This document shows, one piece after another, positions 48,413-56,883 of a stretch of DNA of 64,000 nt. Every line of letters begins with the position of its first letter. Positions within the stretch are counted from its first letter, which is position 1. The notes under the pieces were generated by a model that ran no database searches, was not told the DNA's origin, and was given only the letters and a program-made list of their open reading frames with translations. The DNA comes from Pseudomonas sp. GM80 (GTDB lineage Bacteria > Pseudomonadota > Gammaproteobacteria > Pseudomonadales > Pseudomonadaceae). The position numbers were made by a program, and so were the translations under genes. The stretch covers positions 19,521-83,520 of the forward strand of contig NZ_AKJD01000150.1 in assembly GCF_000282515.1 (NCBI RefSeq). Direction: 5' to 3'.

Positions 48413-49123
48413 ATGGAACAGACCAAACGCGTTCTCGTGGTCGAGGACGACCTGCACATCGCCGACCTCATTTGCCTGCATCTTCGCGATGAACAATTTG
48501 AGGTAACCCACAGCGCCGACGGCGACGAGGGCATGCGCCTGCTACAACAAGGTCACTGGGATGCACTGATCCTCGACTTGATGTTGCCGGGGGTCGACGG
48601 TCTGGAAATCTGCCGCCGCGCCCGGGCCATGGCCCGCTACACACCGATCATCATCACCAGCGCTCGCTCCAGTGAATTGCATCGCATCCTTGGCCTGGAA
48701 CTGGGCGCCGACGATTACCTTGCCAAGCCGTTTTCGATGCTCGAACTGGTGGCGCGGGTCAAAGCCTTGCTGCGCCGTGTTGACGCGATGGCGCGCAATC
48801 TGAAGATGGACGCCGGTAGCCTCAGCCTGGATGGGCTGACCATCGACCCGATCACCCGCGATGTCAGTCTCGAGGGGCAGCGCCTCGATCTGACGCCACG
48901 GGAGTTTGACCTGCTGTATTTCTTCGCCCGGCAACCGGGCAAAGTCTTCTCGCGCATGGACCTGCTCAACGCTGTCTGGGGTTACAGCCACGAGGGCTAC
49001 GAACACACGGTCAACACCCACATCAATCGCCTGCGGGCGAAGATCGAAAAAGACCCGGCCCAGCCCTCTCGCATCCTCACCGTGTGGGGTCGCGGTTATA
49101 AATTCGGTACCGAGCAGCCATGA
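48413..49123 (+). CDS. OmpR-type response regulator
   Basis: The 236-aa regulator has a receiver domain (RVLVVEDDLHIADL, phospho-Asp in ALILDLMLPGVDG, Lys in DYLAKPF) and a C-terminal winged helix (LTPREFDLLYFFARQPGKVFSRMDLLNAVWGYSHEGYEHTVNTHINRLRAKIE). The start at 48413 follows AAGGA. It is coupled by ATGA to the sensor kinase and divergent from msrB, so it may control the repair operon; this is inferred from position. Confidence 0.95.
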   Translation: MEQTKRVLVVEDDLHIADLICLHLRDEQFEVTHSADGDEGMRLLQQGHWDALILDLMLPGVDGLEICRRARAMARYTPIIITSARSSELHRILGLELGADDYLAKPFSMLELVARVKALLRRVDAMARNLKMDAGSLSLDGLTIDPITRDVSLEGQRLDLTPREFDLLYFFARQPGKVFSRMDLLNAVWGYSHEGYEHTVNTHINRLRAKIEKDPAQPSRILTVWGRGYKFGTEQP

Positions 49124-50631
49124 AACTGACCCTGACGCAGCGCCTGTCCGTGGTATTCGCCGTGTTGCTGCTGGTGTGCTGCGGCACGTCGGCATGGTTG
49201 CAGGTGCGCTCCAGCAAGATGCATGAACTGGAAGTGGTGCAGGGGCTGTCGCGGGATCTGGCGCAACACATCGCCCACGACACGGTGCTGATGGACAGCA
49301 ACGGCCTGATGCCCGGTGCCGTGCGCGCGTTGTTCAGCCAACTGATGCTGGTCAACCCGAGTGTCGAGGTGTATCTGCTCGACACCGAGGGACGGATCGT
49401 CGGCAATGCCGCACCGGAGGGCCGGATTCGCCGGCAGCAGGTTGATCTGGCGCCGATCCGCCAACTGCTCAACGATCAGCCTCTGCCGATCCTCGGCGAC
49501 GATCCGCGCAGCGCTGATGGTCGCAAGGTGTTCAGCGCTGCGCCGTTACGGGTCAACGGTAAACCTGCCGGTTATCTGTACGTGGTGTTGCTCAGCGAAG
49601 AACATGACCGTTTCGCCGAGCGCGGGGCGACCAGCGCTGCGCTCAACACTGCGCTGCTGTCGATCGGGCTGGTGGCGTTGCTGTGCCTGATTGCCGGTCT
49701 CACGGCGTTCAATCTGATAACCCGGCCGCTGCGGCGACTGACCGAAACGGTCAGCCGTTTTGATATCGACGGTGCGCCGCAGCCCGTACCGGCACCTGTG
49801 GATAAATCAGCTGACCCGGATGAAATCGCGGTCCTCGACGCGGCTTTCCGGCAGATGCAAAACCGCCTCGGCGAGCAATGGCGTTCATTGACGCGCCAGG
49901 ATCAGGAACGCCGCGAACTGGTGGCGAACATTTCCCACGACCTGCGAACGCCATTGGCCTCGCTGCACGGTTATCTGGAAACGTTGTCATTGAAGGACGC
50001 CACGCTGTCCCCGGAAGAGCGCCGTCGTTATCTGGGCATTGCCCTTGATCAAAGCCGCAAAGTCGGTGGTCTGGCGCAATCGCTGCTGGAACTGGTGCGT
50101 CTGGAGCACGGGTTTGTGCAACCGGTGCTGGAGCGGTTTTCCCTGATCGATCTGGTGCAGGACATCTTTCAGAAATTCGAACTCACCGCCGAAGCGCGGC
50201 AGGTGGATTTGAAGGCGCATTTCGTGCCGAACCTGCCAACGGTTTGCGCCGACCTCGGGTTGATCGAACGGGTGCTGACCAATCTGATGGACAACGCTTT
50301 GCGCCATACGCCTCAGGGCGGTGAAATCGAACTGGACCTGAAACCCCACGGTGCGCTGGTCGACGTCACGGTCAGCGACACCGGCCCGGGGATTGCGCCT
50401 GAACTGCGCGAAGGCCTGTTCCTGCGGCCGTTCAATATCGGCGGCGCACGGCGTGATGGTGGATTGGGCCTGCGCATCGTGCACCGTATCCTGCAATTGC
50501 ACGGGCGCGAGATTCAGTTGCTGGACATCGGCGGGCGCGGTGCAACATTTCAGTTTTCGCTGCCAACAGACCCGCAAACCGCCGAACAATGGATGGTGCG
50601 CTCAATGAACCTGAACACGCCGGGCAAATAG
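49120..50631 (+). CDS. Sensor histidine kinase of a two-component system
   Basis: The 503-aa kinase has an N-terminal membrane helix (about residues 8-30), a periplasmic sensor domain to about residue 170 and a second helix (about 172-195). A HAMP-like linker is followed by HisKA (ELVANISHDLRTPLASLHGYLETL) and HATPase_c domains (LMDNALRHTP, VTVSDTGPGI and GLGLRIVHRILQLHG). The extracytoplasmic sensor and the divergent msr operon suggest detection of envelope stress such as oxidants; the signal itself cannot be read from sequence. Confidence 0.94.
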   Translation: MKLTLTQRLSVVFAVLLLVCCGTSAWLQVRSSKMHELEVVQGLSRDLAQHIAHDTVLMDSNGLMPGAVRALFSQLMLVNPSVEVYLLDTEGRIVGNAAPEGRIRRQQVDLAPIRQLLNDQPLPILGDDPRSADGRKVFSAAPLRVNGKPAGYLYVVLLSEEHDRFAERGATSAALNTALLSIGLVALLCLIAGLTAFNLITRPLRRLTETVSRFDIDGAPQPVPAPVDKSADPDEIAVLDAAFRQMQNRLGEQWRSLTRQDQERRELVANISHDLRTPLASLHGYLETLSLKDATLSPEERRRYLGIALDQSRKVGGLAQSLLELVRLEHGFVQPVLERFSLIDLVQDIFQKFELTAEARQVDLKAHFVPNLPTVCADLGLIERVLTNLMDNALRHTPQGGEIELDLKPHGALVDVTVSDTGPGIAPELREGLFLRPFNIGGARRDGGLGLRIVHRILQLHGREIQLLDIGGRGATFQFSLPTDPQTAEQWMVRSMNLNTPGK

Positions 50632-50749
50632 TTGGGACCGCCGGCCCGTTGCTCCGTGACAACGCCGCCGCGCTCCCCTAAATTAGTCGGCCTGAAAAAG
50701 CCCTCGGGCTTGCTCATCTCCACTCAAGTTAAAAAGTAGTGAAATTTCA

Positions 50750-51451
50750 ATGTCCGATTTCAACACCGCTGAATCCGTAGTCACCGAATCGTCCAAAGCG
50801 GAATACGAAAACTCCATCAATCTTTCACAACACCTGCCACAAGCCAAAATCATCAGCGAGATGGTCCTGGACGCGTTCCAGTCGACCCGCGAAAGCGACC
50901 AGATCCGCGAACTACGTACCGCAATCCGTCACGCTCACGACAGCTTCGACGACGACAAGGCCTACGAACTGATGGGCCAACTCAAGTCTCTGAAAGACGC
51001 CGAAGCCGCCGACCTCGCCGCGCTTGAAGACCTGAGCAGCAAGTTTTCGATCGGCCGCATCCTGTCCAGCTTCAAGGACGATCCGGCCTTCCAGGAAATC
51101 GTCTACGGCCTGGCCCTCAAAGTGCTGAACCAGACCCATCAGGCGATCAGCAACCCGAGCGGCGGCAAGAGCAAGGCTGCGAAGAAGAAAGAAGTCGAAA
51201 TCTTCACCATCAGCAAGGACGGCATCAGCGTAACCCTGCCATTGCGCACACCGCGTTCGCGTTTGAGCGTTGACCGTGAAGCGCTGGAATTCCTCGGTTT
51301 CACCTTCGTCGGTGAAGGCGAAGAGGCGGAACTGGAAAGCGAAGTCTTCGTTGATAACGACGGCACCGAGCAAGCAGTGAACCGCAAGAACATCATCACT
51401 GCGCTGCAGAAGAAAACGGCGTTTGATGGCTACAGCATCGCTGCACAGTAA
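50750..51451 (+). CDS. Conserved protein of unknown function
   Basis: The 233-aa product has an acidic helical N-terminal part (about residues 1-130), a Lys-rich hinge (GGKSKAAKKKEVEI) and a C-terminal domain (FTISKDGISVTLPLRTPRSRLSVDREALEFLGFTFVGEG). No membrane helix or known motif was recognised. It stands alone and ends before a strong terminator, suggesting its own transcript. Confidence 0.7.
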   Translation: MSDFNTAESVVTESSKAEYENSINLSQHLPQAKIISEMVLDAFQSTRESDQIRELRTAIRHAHDSFDDDKAYELMGQLKSLKDAEAADLAALEDLSSKFSIGRILSSFKDDPAFQEIVYGLALKVLNQTHQAISNPSGGKSKAAKKKEVEIFTISKDGISVTLPLRTPRSRLSVDREALEFLGFTFVGEGEEAELESEVFVDNDGTEQAVNRKNIITALQKKTAFDGYSIAAQ

Positions 51452-51466
51452 TTTTCAGCGCTGACG

Positions 51467-51502
51467 AAAAAGCCCCACTCTGAGATTCAGGCGGGGCTTT
51501 TT
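51467..51502. terminator. Bidirectional terminator
   Basis: AAAAAGCCCC and GGGGCTTTTT enclose a smaller CTGA/TCAG hairpin. The A- and T-runs on the two sides allow termination of the 233-aa gene and of the convergent RidA-like gene. Confidence 0.9.
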
Positions 51503-51522
51503 GTTGTCTGGCTTTCGGGGGA

Positions 51523-52014
51523 TTACGCGCCCGAATGCACTGCCACGATCATGTCCACTTCAATCGCCGCATTCTTCGGCAACTGATACACGCCAACCGT
51601 CGTCCGCGTATGCCGCCCGGCATCACCCAGCACATGGCTGAACACGTCTGAAGCACCGTTGGCCACTTCACTCAGATCCACAAAATCAGGCGTCGATTTC
51701 ACATACACCGTCACCCGCAACAACGCCTTGATCTTGTCCAGCGAACCCACCGCATCAACAATCAGCGCCAGGCAACGCATCGCACTGATACTCGCAGCGG
51801 CTTGCGCATCCTTGAGCGTCAACTCCAGCCCTACCCGACCGGGATACTGAATCTTGCCGTGGGTGCGCGGCACCATGCCGCTGATGTACAGCTCATCATG
51901 ATGACGGATCAGCGGTGCGTAATTGCCGCCAGCGGTGTTCTCACCATAGATGTCGTAATTCAGCTCTTGCGCCAGGGCAATAAAACGCTCGTCGCAGGTC
52001 ATCCTCTCAGTCAT
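51523..52014 (-). CDS. RidA/YjgF-family protein
   Basis: The 163-aa product belongs to the RidA superfamily, many members of which hydrolyse reactive imines or enamines. It contains NYAPLIRHHDELYISGMVPRTHGKIQYPGRVGLELTLKDAQAAASISAMRCLALI (about residues 29-83) and a final RTTVGVYQLPKNAAIEVDMIVAV. The start at 52014 has AGGG upstream. The Arg expected in classical RidA active sites lies in the GRHTRTTVGV region, so activity is plausible but the subgroup is uncertain. Confidence 0.88.
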   Translation of the reverse strand: MTERMTCDERFIALAQELNYDIYGENTAGGNYAPLIRHHDELYISGMVPRTHGKIQYPGRVGLELTLKDAQAAASISAMRCLALIVDAVGSLDKIKALLRVTVYVKSTPDFVDLSEVANGASDVFSHVLGDAGRHTRTTVGVYQLPKNAAIEVDMIVAVHSGA

Positions 52015-52164
52015 TTCGCCCTGCCTCTCAGTCAATAATTGGATAACCGCAGTTAAAAACAGTAAAGCACCAGTTAAGTGGCATGGCGCTATCACTGATA
52101 GATTTGAGCGAGTCTATGTGGTTTGCCATGGCACCGCAGATTGCCCCGCGAGAGCCATAAAACA

Positions 52165-52198
52165 AAGGCCCTACGCTTCACTCGAAAGGTAGGGCCTT
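52165..52198 (-). terminator. Terminator of the HigBA-type operon
   Basis: AAGGCCCTAC and GTAGGGCCTT form a perfect 10-bp stem with a 14-nt loop. Read on the minus strand the stem is followed by TTTGTTTT. It lies 20 bp beyond the antitoxin stop. Confidence 0.75.
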
Positions 52199-52218
52199 AA
52201 AACTGTAACGCTTTTTAA

Positions 52219-52533
52219 TCACACAGCACTCAAGCGTTCAACCATGTCAGGGAATTTCTCAACCAAACGGATCAACAACGCTGCTTGAGCATTAGGCTTC
52301 GACTTTTCCTGCTCCCAGTTTCTCAGAGTGCTGGGGCTTGTCCTGATTCGCTTGGCAAAGACTGCCTGAGACATATGTAACCTTTCGCGCAGGGCCACAA
52401 TTTCCTGAGCACCGACCTCGGGGACAGGTTTGTCCTCGAACGTCGTATTACGTAACGTAATTTTTCCTTCGCGTTGAGCTGCCATCTCATCAACGCCCTG
52501 CATCAATTCTGCAAACAGGTCGCGTTTTTTCAT
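52219..52533 (-). CDS. higA: HigA-type antitoxin (XRE HTH)
   Basis: The 104-aa product has a helix-turn-helix (QEIVALRERLHMSQAVFAKRIRTSPSTLRNWEQEKSKPNAQAALLIRLVEKFPDM, about residues 43-98) with an N-terminal extension that could contact the toxin. It follows the toxin gene with a 4-bp ATGA overlap, the reversed order typical of HigBA-like pairs. Confidence 0.88.
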   Translation of the reverse strand: MKKRDLFAELMQGVDEMAAQREGKITLRNTTFEDKPVPEVGAQEIVALRERLHMSQAVFAKRIRTSPSTLRNWEQEKSKPNAQAALLIRLVEKFPDMVERLSAV

Positions 52534-52874
52534 GGGGTGCCTCTTGTTTTCAACTCTTTATCAATGGCTTTCTTGAGCGCCTTCTCTTGCTCGGCTGTCA
52601 GATTCTCAAGCTCATCTTTGTCGTAAATGGCAAACATCCAGAACTGACTATCATTCATAAGCCAATAGTAGAGAACCCGCAAGCCGCCTCGTCGCCCTTT
52701 ACCACGGCGAACATCAGCCCAACGCAGTTTCCGAAAACCACCTGTTCGCGGCATCACGTCACCCGACAGCGGATTACTCAGCAAATAGCTCTGCAGCTCT
52801 CGATACTCGTCGTCCGTCAGGTAATGACCAACGCTTGCGGTAAATATTGTGGTTTCAAAGAAGACTGTTCGCAT
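52530..52874 (-). CDS. higB: RelE/HigB-type toxin
   Basis: The 114-aa product (MRTVFFETTIFTASVGHYLTDDEYRELQSYLL...) contains GGFRKLRWADVRRGKGRRGGLRVLYYWLM and the terminal LTAEQEKALKKAIDKELK helix, the pattern of RelE-like toxins of the HigB2 group. The ATG at 52874 is chosen over an in-frame TTG at 52880. The gene precedes its antitoxin and the pair should autoregulate from the adjacent dyad. Confidence 0.88.
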   Translation of the reverse strand: MRTVFFETTIFTASVGHYLTDDEYRELQSYLLSNPLSGDVMPRTGGFRKLRWADVRRGKGRRGGLRVLYYWLMNDSQFWMFAIYDKDELENLTAEQEKALKKAIDKELKTRGTP

Positions 52875-52882
52875 GGGCAAAC

Positions 52883-52901
52883 TATAGGCAACTCGCCTAC
52901 A
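52883..52901. promoter_or_regulatory. Operator-like dyad upstream of the HigBA-type pair
   Basis: TATAGGC and GCCTACA are near-perfect arms around a 5-bp centre (one mismatch), directly upstream of the toxin start and over its likely promoter. A HigA autoregulatory site is expected here. Confidence 0.55.
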
Positions 52902-52935
52902 GATAGACTATCAACAAATTCCACATCAGATAAAC

Positions 52936-52972
52936 AAAAAACCCCGCACATCTCTCAATGTGCGGGGTTTTT
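52936..52972. terminator. Bidirectional terminator after cyoE
   Basis: AAAAACCCCGCACA and TGTGCGGGGTTTTT form a perfect 14-nt palindromic stem with an 8-nt loop, 17 bp beyond the cyoE stop. It insulates the cyo operon from the HigBA-type promoter. Confidence 0.92.
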
Positions 52973-52989
52973 CTTCAAGCCTTTCAGCC

Positions 52990-53877
52990 TTACGGCGCGT
53001 ACGTCAGCAGCAGCTCTGCCGGCACCTTGAAGTCCAGGGACATCATGACGCTCAATGCAGTGATGGTGAAGATCGAGAACACGAACAGCTTGCGTGCCCA
53101 GACGGTGTCATCCACTGCTTTGTAGCCGGTCCAGGCCATGTACAACCAGTACATGCCCATGGCCGCGGCGACGGCGAGGTAGCTCATGCCGGCGTAGCCG
53201 CTGAAGGTCAGCATCAAGGTCGCCACGAGGAACGCCAGGATGTAGAGCAGGATGTGCTTCTTCGCCACTTTAATTCCGCGCTTCACAGGCAGCACCGGAA
53301 TCGATGCGGCCAGGTAATCGTTGAAGCGGAAGATCGCGATGGCGTAGGAATGCGGCATCTGCCACAGGCTGAACATCACCAGCAACGTCAGCGCGGCCAT
53401 GTCGAAGCTATTGGTTACGGCAACGTAACCGATCACTGGCGGCATGGCGCCGGACAGACTGCCCACCAGCGTGCCGTGAACCGACTTGCGCTTGAGGTAC
53501 AGGCTGTAGAAGCCGACGTAGATAACGAAGCCGATTACGGCGAACAGGGCAGCCAACGGGTTGGCCACCTTGTACAACAAGGCAACGCCGAGAACACCAA
53601 GGATGGTCGCGTAAACCAGTGCCAGTTTCAGGGAGATCAAGCCCTGTACCAGCACGCGGTTTTTGGTGCGTTCCATCTTCAGGTCGATGTCGCGGTCGAT
53701 GCAGTTGTTGAACACGCAACCGGAGGCGACGACCAGGGATGTACCGATCATGGCGGCGAGAAACACCGCCAGATCAACATGCCCTTTCGAGGCCAGGAAG
53801 AACCCGCCTGCCACAGAAAGCACGTTACCGAAAATGATCCCCGGTTTGGTGATTTGGATAAAGTGCTTGAGCGACAT
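52990..53877 (-). CDS. cyoE: Haem O synthase (protohaem IX farnesyltransferase) CyoE
   Basis: CyoE adds a farnesyl group to haem b, making the haem O used by cytochrome bo3. The 295-aa product has nine hydrophobic helices and the UbiA-type motif VASGCVFNNCIDRDIDLKMERTKNR (about residues 50-75), with the paired Asp residues. It also has FSLWQMPHSYAIAIFRFNDY (about residue 168). It is the last gene of cyoABCDE and lies 10 bp after cyoD. Confidence 0.97.
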   Translation of the reverse strand: MSLKHFIQITKPGIIFGNVLSVAGGFFLASKGHVDLAVFLAAMIGTSLVVASGCVFNNCIDRDIDLKMERTKNRVLVQGLISLKLALVYATILGVLGVALLYKVANPLAALFAVIGFVIYVGFYSLYLKRKSVHGTLVGSLSGAMPPVIGYVAVTNSFDMAALTLLVMFSLWQMPHSYAIAIFRFNDYLAASIPVLPVKRGIKVAKKHILLYILAFLVATLMLTFSGYAGMSYLAVAAAMGMYWLYMAWTGYKAVDDTVWARKLFVFSIFTITALSVMMSLDFKVPAELLLTYAP

Positions 53878-53887
53878 CGGGTCTACC

Positions 53888-54223
53888 TCACTTCGCCATC
53901 ATGTACGTGTGGATGCTGAACATGATCCACAACGACAGGCCAACCAGCAGCACGATCACGATCGCCGTGAAGACGAATGCAATCACGTTGTTACGCTGAG
54001 CAATGGAACGGTCCAGGTGCAGGAAGTAATACAGGTGAACGATCACCTGGATCACTGCGAACAGCAGAACGATTGCCAGCGTGGTGGCCTTCGGCAGGCT
54101 CGGGTACATCACCAGACCGAATGGGATAACGGTCAGGATCACCGACAGGATGAAGCCAATGGCGTACGACTTTACGCTGCCGTGGCCAGCATCATGGCTG
54201 TCATGGGAGTGTGCATTAGCCAT
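53888..54223 (-). CDS. cyoD: Cytochrome bo3 ubiquinol oxidase subunit IV
   Basis: The 111-aa product starts at 54223 (MANAHSHDSHDAGHGSVKSYAIGFILSVILTVIPFGLVMYP) with a His-rich cytoplasmic start and three membrane helices. This matches CyoD in length and motif (VHLYYFLHLDRSIAQRNN). Its start shares one base with the cyoC stop. It assists CuB binding and assembly of the oxidase. Confidence 0.96.
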   Translation of the reverse strand: MANAHSHDSHDAGHGSVKSYAIGFILSVILTVIPFGLVMYPSLPKATTLAIVLLFAVIQVIVHLYYFLHLDRSIAQRNNVIAFVFTAIVIVLLVGLSLWIMFSIHTYMMAK

Positions 54224-54846
54224 TACAGAGTCCCCATCAGGTAAACAACGGTGAATACGCAGATCCACACCACGTCCAGGAAGTGCCAGAACAGGCTCAG
54301 GCAGCTCAGACGGGTCTTGTTGGTCGCCGTCAGGCCGTGCTTGTTGACCTGGTACATCATGATGCCCATCCAGATCAGACCCGCCGAAACGTGCAGACCG
54401 TGGGTACCGACCAGGGTGAAGAACGCCGACAGGAAGCCCGAACGGCTAGGACCGAAGCCCTCGGAGATCAGCAGATGGAACTCGTTGATCTCCATGGCGA
54501 TAAAGCCTGCGCCCAGCAGGAAGGTCATGAACAACCAACCCAGAACCTGCTGCTTCTTGCCTTTGAACAACGCCAGCATGGCGAAGCCGTAGGTGATCGA
54601 ACTGAACAACAGCAGAGCGGTTTCGCCCAGCACGTATGGCAGTTCGAAGATGTCGTGGCCCGCAGGGCCACCGGCGACGTTGTTTACCAGTACCGCGTAT
54701 ACCGCGAAGATCGACGCAAACAAGATGCAGTCGGTCATCAGGTAGAGCCAGAAACCGTATACGGTCATCTCGCCCGAATCGTGGTGATGGTCATCGTGCC
54801 CATGTTCACCATGGGCGTGTCCAGCATTGGTCACTAAATTCGACAT
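54223..54846 (-). CDS. cyoC: Cytochrome bo3 ubiquinol oxidase subunit III
   Basis: The 207-aa product has a His-rich start, five membrane helices and the subunit III pattern (FWLYLMTDCILFASIFAVYAVL, MEINEFHLLISEGFGPSRSGFLSAFFTLVGTHGLHVSAGLIWM and WHFLDVVWICVFTVVYL). It is coupled to cyoD and lies 3 bp after cyoB. Confidence 0.97.
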   Translation of the reverse strand: MSNLVTNAGHAHGEHGHDDHHHDSGEMTVYGFWLYLMTDCILFASIFAVYAVLVNNVAGGPAGHDIFELPYVLGETALLLFSSITYGFAMLALFKGKKQQVLGWLFMTFLLGAGFIAMEINEFHLLISEGFGPSRSGFLSAFFTLVGTHGLHVSAGLIWMGIMMYQVNKHGLTATNKTRLSCLSLFWHFLDVVWICVFTVVYLMGTL

Positions 54847-54849
54847 GGT

Positions 54850-56880
54850 TTAAGCCTGTTCCAACGAGGTTTCAACACGGGTGGCGGAGGCCGGGATTTT
54901 CCCTGCCGCGACCAGACGCTTGTGCTGCTCGGCTTCGATACGCTCGATCGTTTCAACCGGAACCATATAGCCCTGGTCGTCACGTGCAGCGTGGATCACG
55001 AAGTAGATGACAGTACCGGCCAGGCTCGCGATCGCCAGCCACCAGATGTGCCAGATCATCGCGAAACCGAATACGGTCAACAGCGCGCCCATCACCACAC
55101 CAGTGGCGGTGTTGTTCGGCATGTGGATCGGCTCGTACTTGGCCGGTTGCTGGTACGCAGTACCGTTTTCCTTGGCTTCAGTGAACGGGTCGATGCAGTC
55201 AGCTTTTGGCAGCACAGCGAAGTTGTAGAACGGCGGTGGCGACGAGGTCGACCATTCCAGAGTGTGTGCATTCCACGGGTCACCGTGATCGCAAACGTTC
55301 TCTGGCTTGTTGCGGTCACGCACACTGACGTACAGCTGAATCAGTTGGCAGGCGATACCGGCAGCGATCATCACCGCACCGAACATGGCAACGTACAGGT
55401 ACGGTACCCACTCAGGGTTGGTGGTGGCGTTCAGACGACGGGTCATGCCCATGAAGCCCAGTGCATAGAGCGGCATGAAGGCGACGAAGAAGCCCGAGAT
55501 CCAGAACCAGAACGCTGCTTTACCCCAGCCTTCATGCAGCTTGAAGCCGAACGCTTTCGGGAAGTAGAACGCGAAACCTGCGATGTAACCGAATACCGCA
55601 CCGCCGATGATCACGTTATGGAAGTGCGCGATCACGAACAGGCTGTTGTGCAGAACGAAGTCAGCACCCGGGATGGCCAGCAGTACGCCGGTCATGCCGC
55701 CGATGGCGAAGGTCACCATGAAGCCCAGAGTCCACAGCACTTGGCTGGTGAAACGCAGACGGCCCTGGTAGATGGTGAACAGCCAGTTGAATAGCTTCAC
55801 ACCCGTCGGGATGGAAATCAGCATCGTCGCCAGACCGAAGAAGGCGTTGACGCTGGCACCCGAACCCATGGTGAAGAAGTGGTGCAGCCAAACCATGAAG
55901 CCCAGTACCGAGATCGCGCCCGAGGCGTAGATCATCGAGTGGTGGCCGAACAGTTTCTTGCCGGTGAACGCCGAGATCACTTCCGAGAAGATGCCGAATG
56001 CCGGCAGGATCAGGATGTAAACCTCAGGGTGGCCCCACGCCCAGAACAGGTTGACGTACATCATTGGATTGCCACCAAGTTCATTGGTGAAAATGTGGAA
56101 ATCCATGTAACGGTCAAGGGTCAGCAGTGCCAAGGTAGCGGTCAGGATCGGGAACGAAGCCACGATCAGAACGTTTGCCCAGGTGCAGGTCCAGGTGAAG
56201 ATCGGCATGTCCATCAGTTTCATGCCAGGGGTACGCATTTTCAGTACGGTCGCGAGGAAGTTAACCCCCGTCAGCGTCGTACCTAACCCGGATAACTGTA
56301 GCGCCCAGATGTAGTAGTCCATGCCCACGCCAGGGCTGTATTGCAGACCCGACAATGGTGGATAGGCAACCCAACCGGTCTTGGCGAATTCGCCAACGCC
56401 CAGGGACAGGTTGATCAGCACAACGCCGGACACCAGCAGCCAGAAGCTCAGGGAGTTCAGGAACGGGAACGCAACGTCACGCGCGCCGATCTGCAGCGGC
56501 ACTGCAAGGTTCATCAGGCCGGTGAAGAATGGCATCGCCATGAAGATGATCATGATCACACCGTGAGCGGTGAAGATCTGGTCATAGTGTTCAGGTGGCA
56601 GGTAGCCAGGCGAACCCTCGGTGGCCATGGCCAACTGGGTACGCATCATGATGGCGTCGGCAAAACCGCGCAGCAGCATGACCATAGCGACGATGATGTA
56701 CATCACGCCGATTTTCTTGTGGTCTACCGAGGTCAACCACTCGGTCCACAGGTACGTCCACTTCTTGAAGTAGGTGATTGCAGCGAACAGCGCCAGACCA
56801 CCGAGCGCGATCATGGCGATGGTAATCATCACGATCGGTTCGTGGAATGGGACTGCTTCCCAACTTAATTTACCAAACAT
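54850..56880 (-). CDS. cyoB: Cytochrome bo3 ubiquinol oxidase subunit I
   Basis: CyoB holds haem b, the haem O-CuB centre and the proton channels. The 676-aa protein has about fifteen helices. The low-spin haem/quinone region is RTQLAMATEGSPGYLPPEHYDQIFTAHGVIMI. The CuB loop is WAWGHPEVYILILPAFGIFSE with the His-Tyr pair, followed by HHFFTMG and IAHFHNVIIGGAVFGY. It lies 3 bp downstream of cyoA. Confidence 0.98.
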   Translation of the reverse strand: MFGKLSWEAVPFHEPIVMITIAMIALGGLALFAAITYFKKWTYLWTEWLTSVDHKKIGVMYIIVAMVMLLRGFADAIMMRTQLAMATEGSPGYLPPEHYDQIFTAHGVIMIIFMAMPFFTGLMNLAVPLQIGARDVAFPFLNSLSFWLLVSGVVLINLSLGVGEFAKTGWVAYPPLSGLQYSPGVGMDYYIWALQLSGLGTTLTGVNFLATVLKMRTPGMKLMDMPIFTWTCTWANVLIVASFPILTATLALLTLDRYMDFHIFTNELGGNPMMYVNLFWAWGHPEVYILILPAFGIFSEVISAFTGKKLFGHHSMIYASGAISVLGFMVWLHHFFTMGSGASVNAFFGLATMLISIPTGVKLFNWLFTIYQGRLRFTSQVLWTLGFMVTFAIGGMTGVLLAIPGADFVLHNSLFVIAHFHNVIIGGAVFGYIAGFAFYFPKAFGFKLHEGWGKAAFWFWISGFFVAFMPLYALGFMGMTRRLNATTNPEWVPYLYVAMFGAVMIAAGIACQLIQLYVSVRDRNKPENVCDHGDPWNAHTLEWSTSSPPPFYNFAVLPKADCIDPFTEAKENGTAYQQPAKYEPIHMPNNTATGVVMGALLTVFGFAMIWHIWWLAIASLAGTVIYFVIHAARDDQGYMVPVETIERIEAEQHKRLVAAGKIPASATRVETSLEQA

Positions 56881-56883
56881 CGT

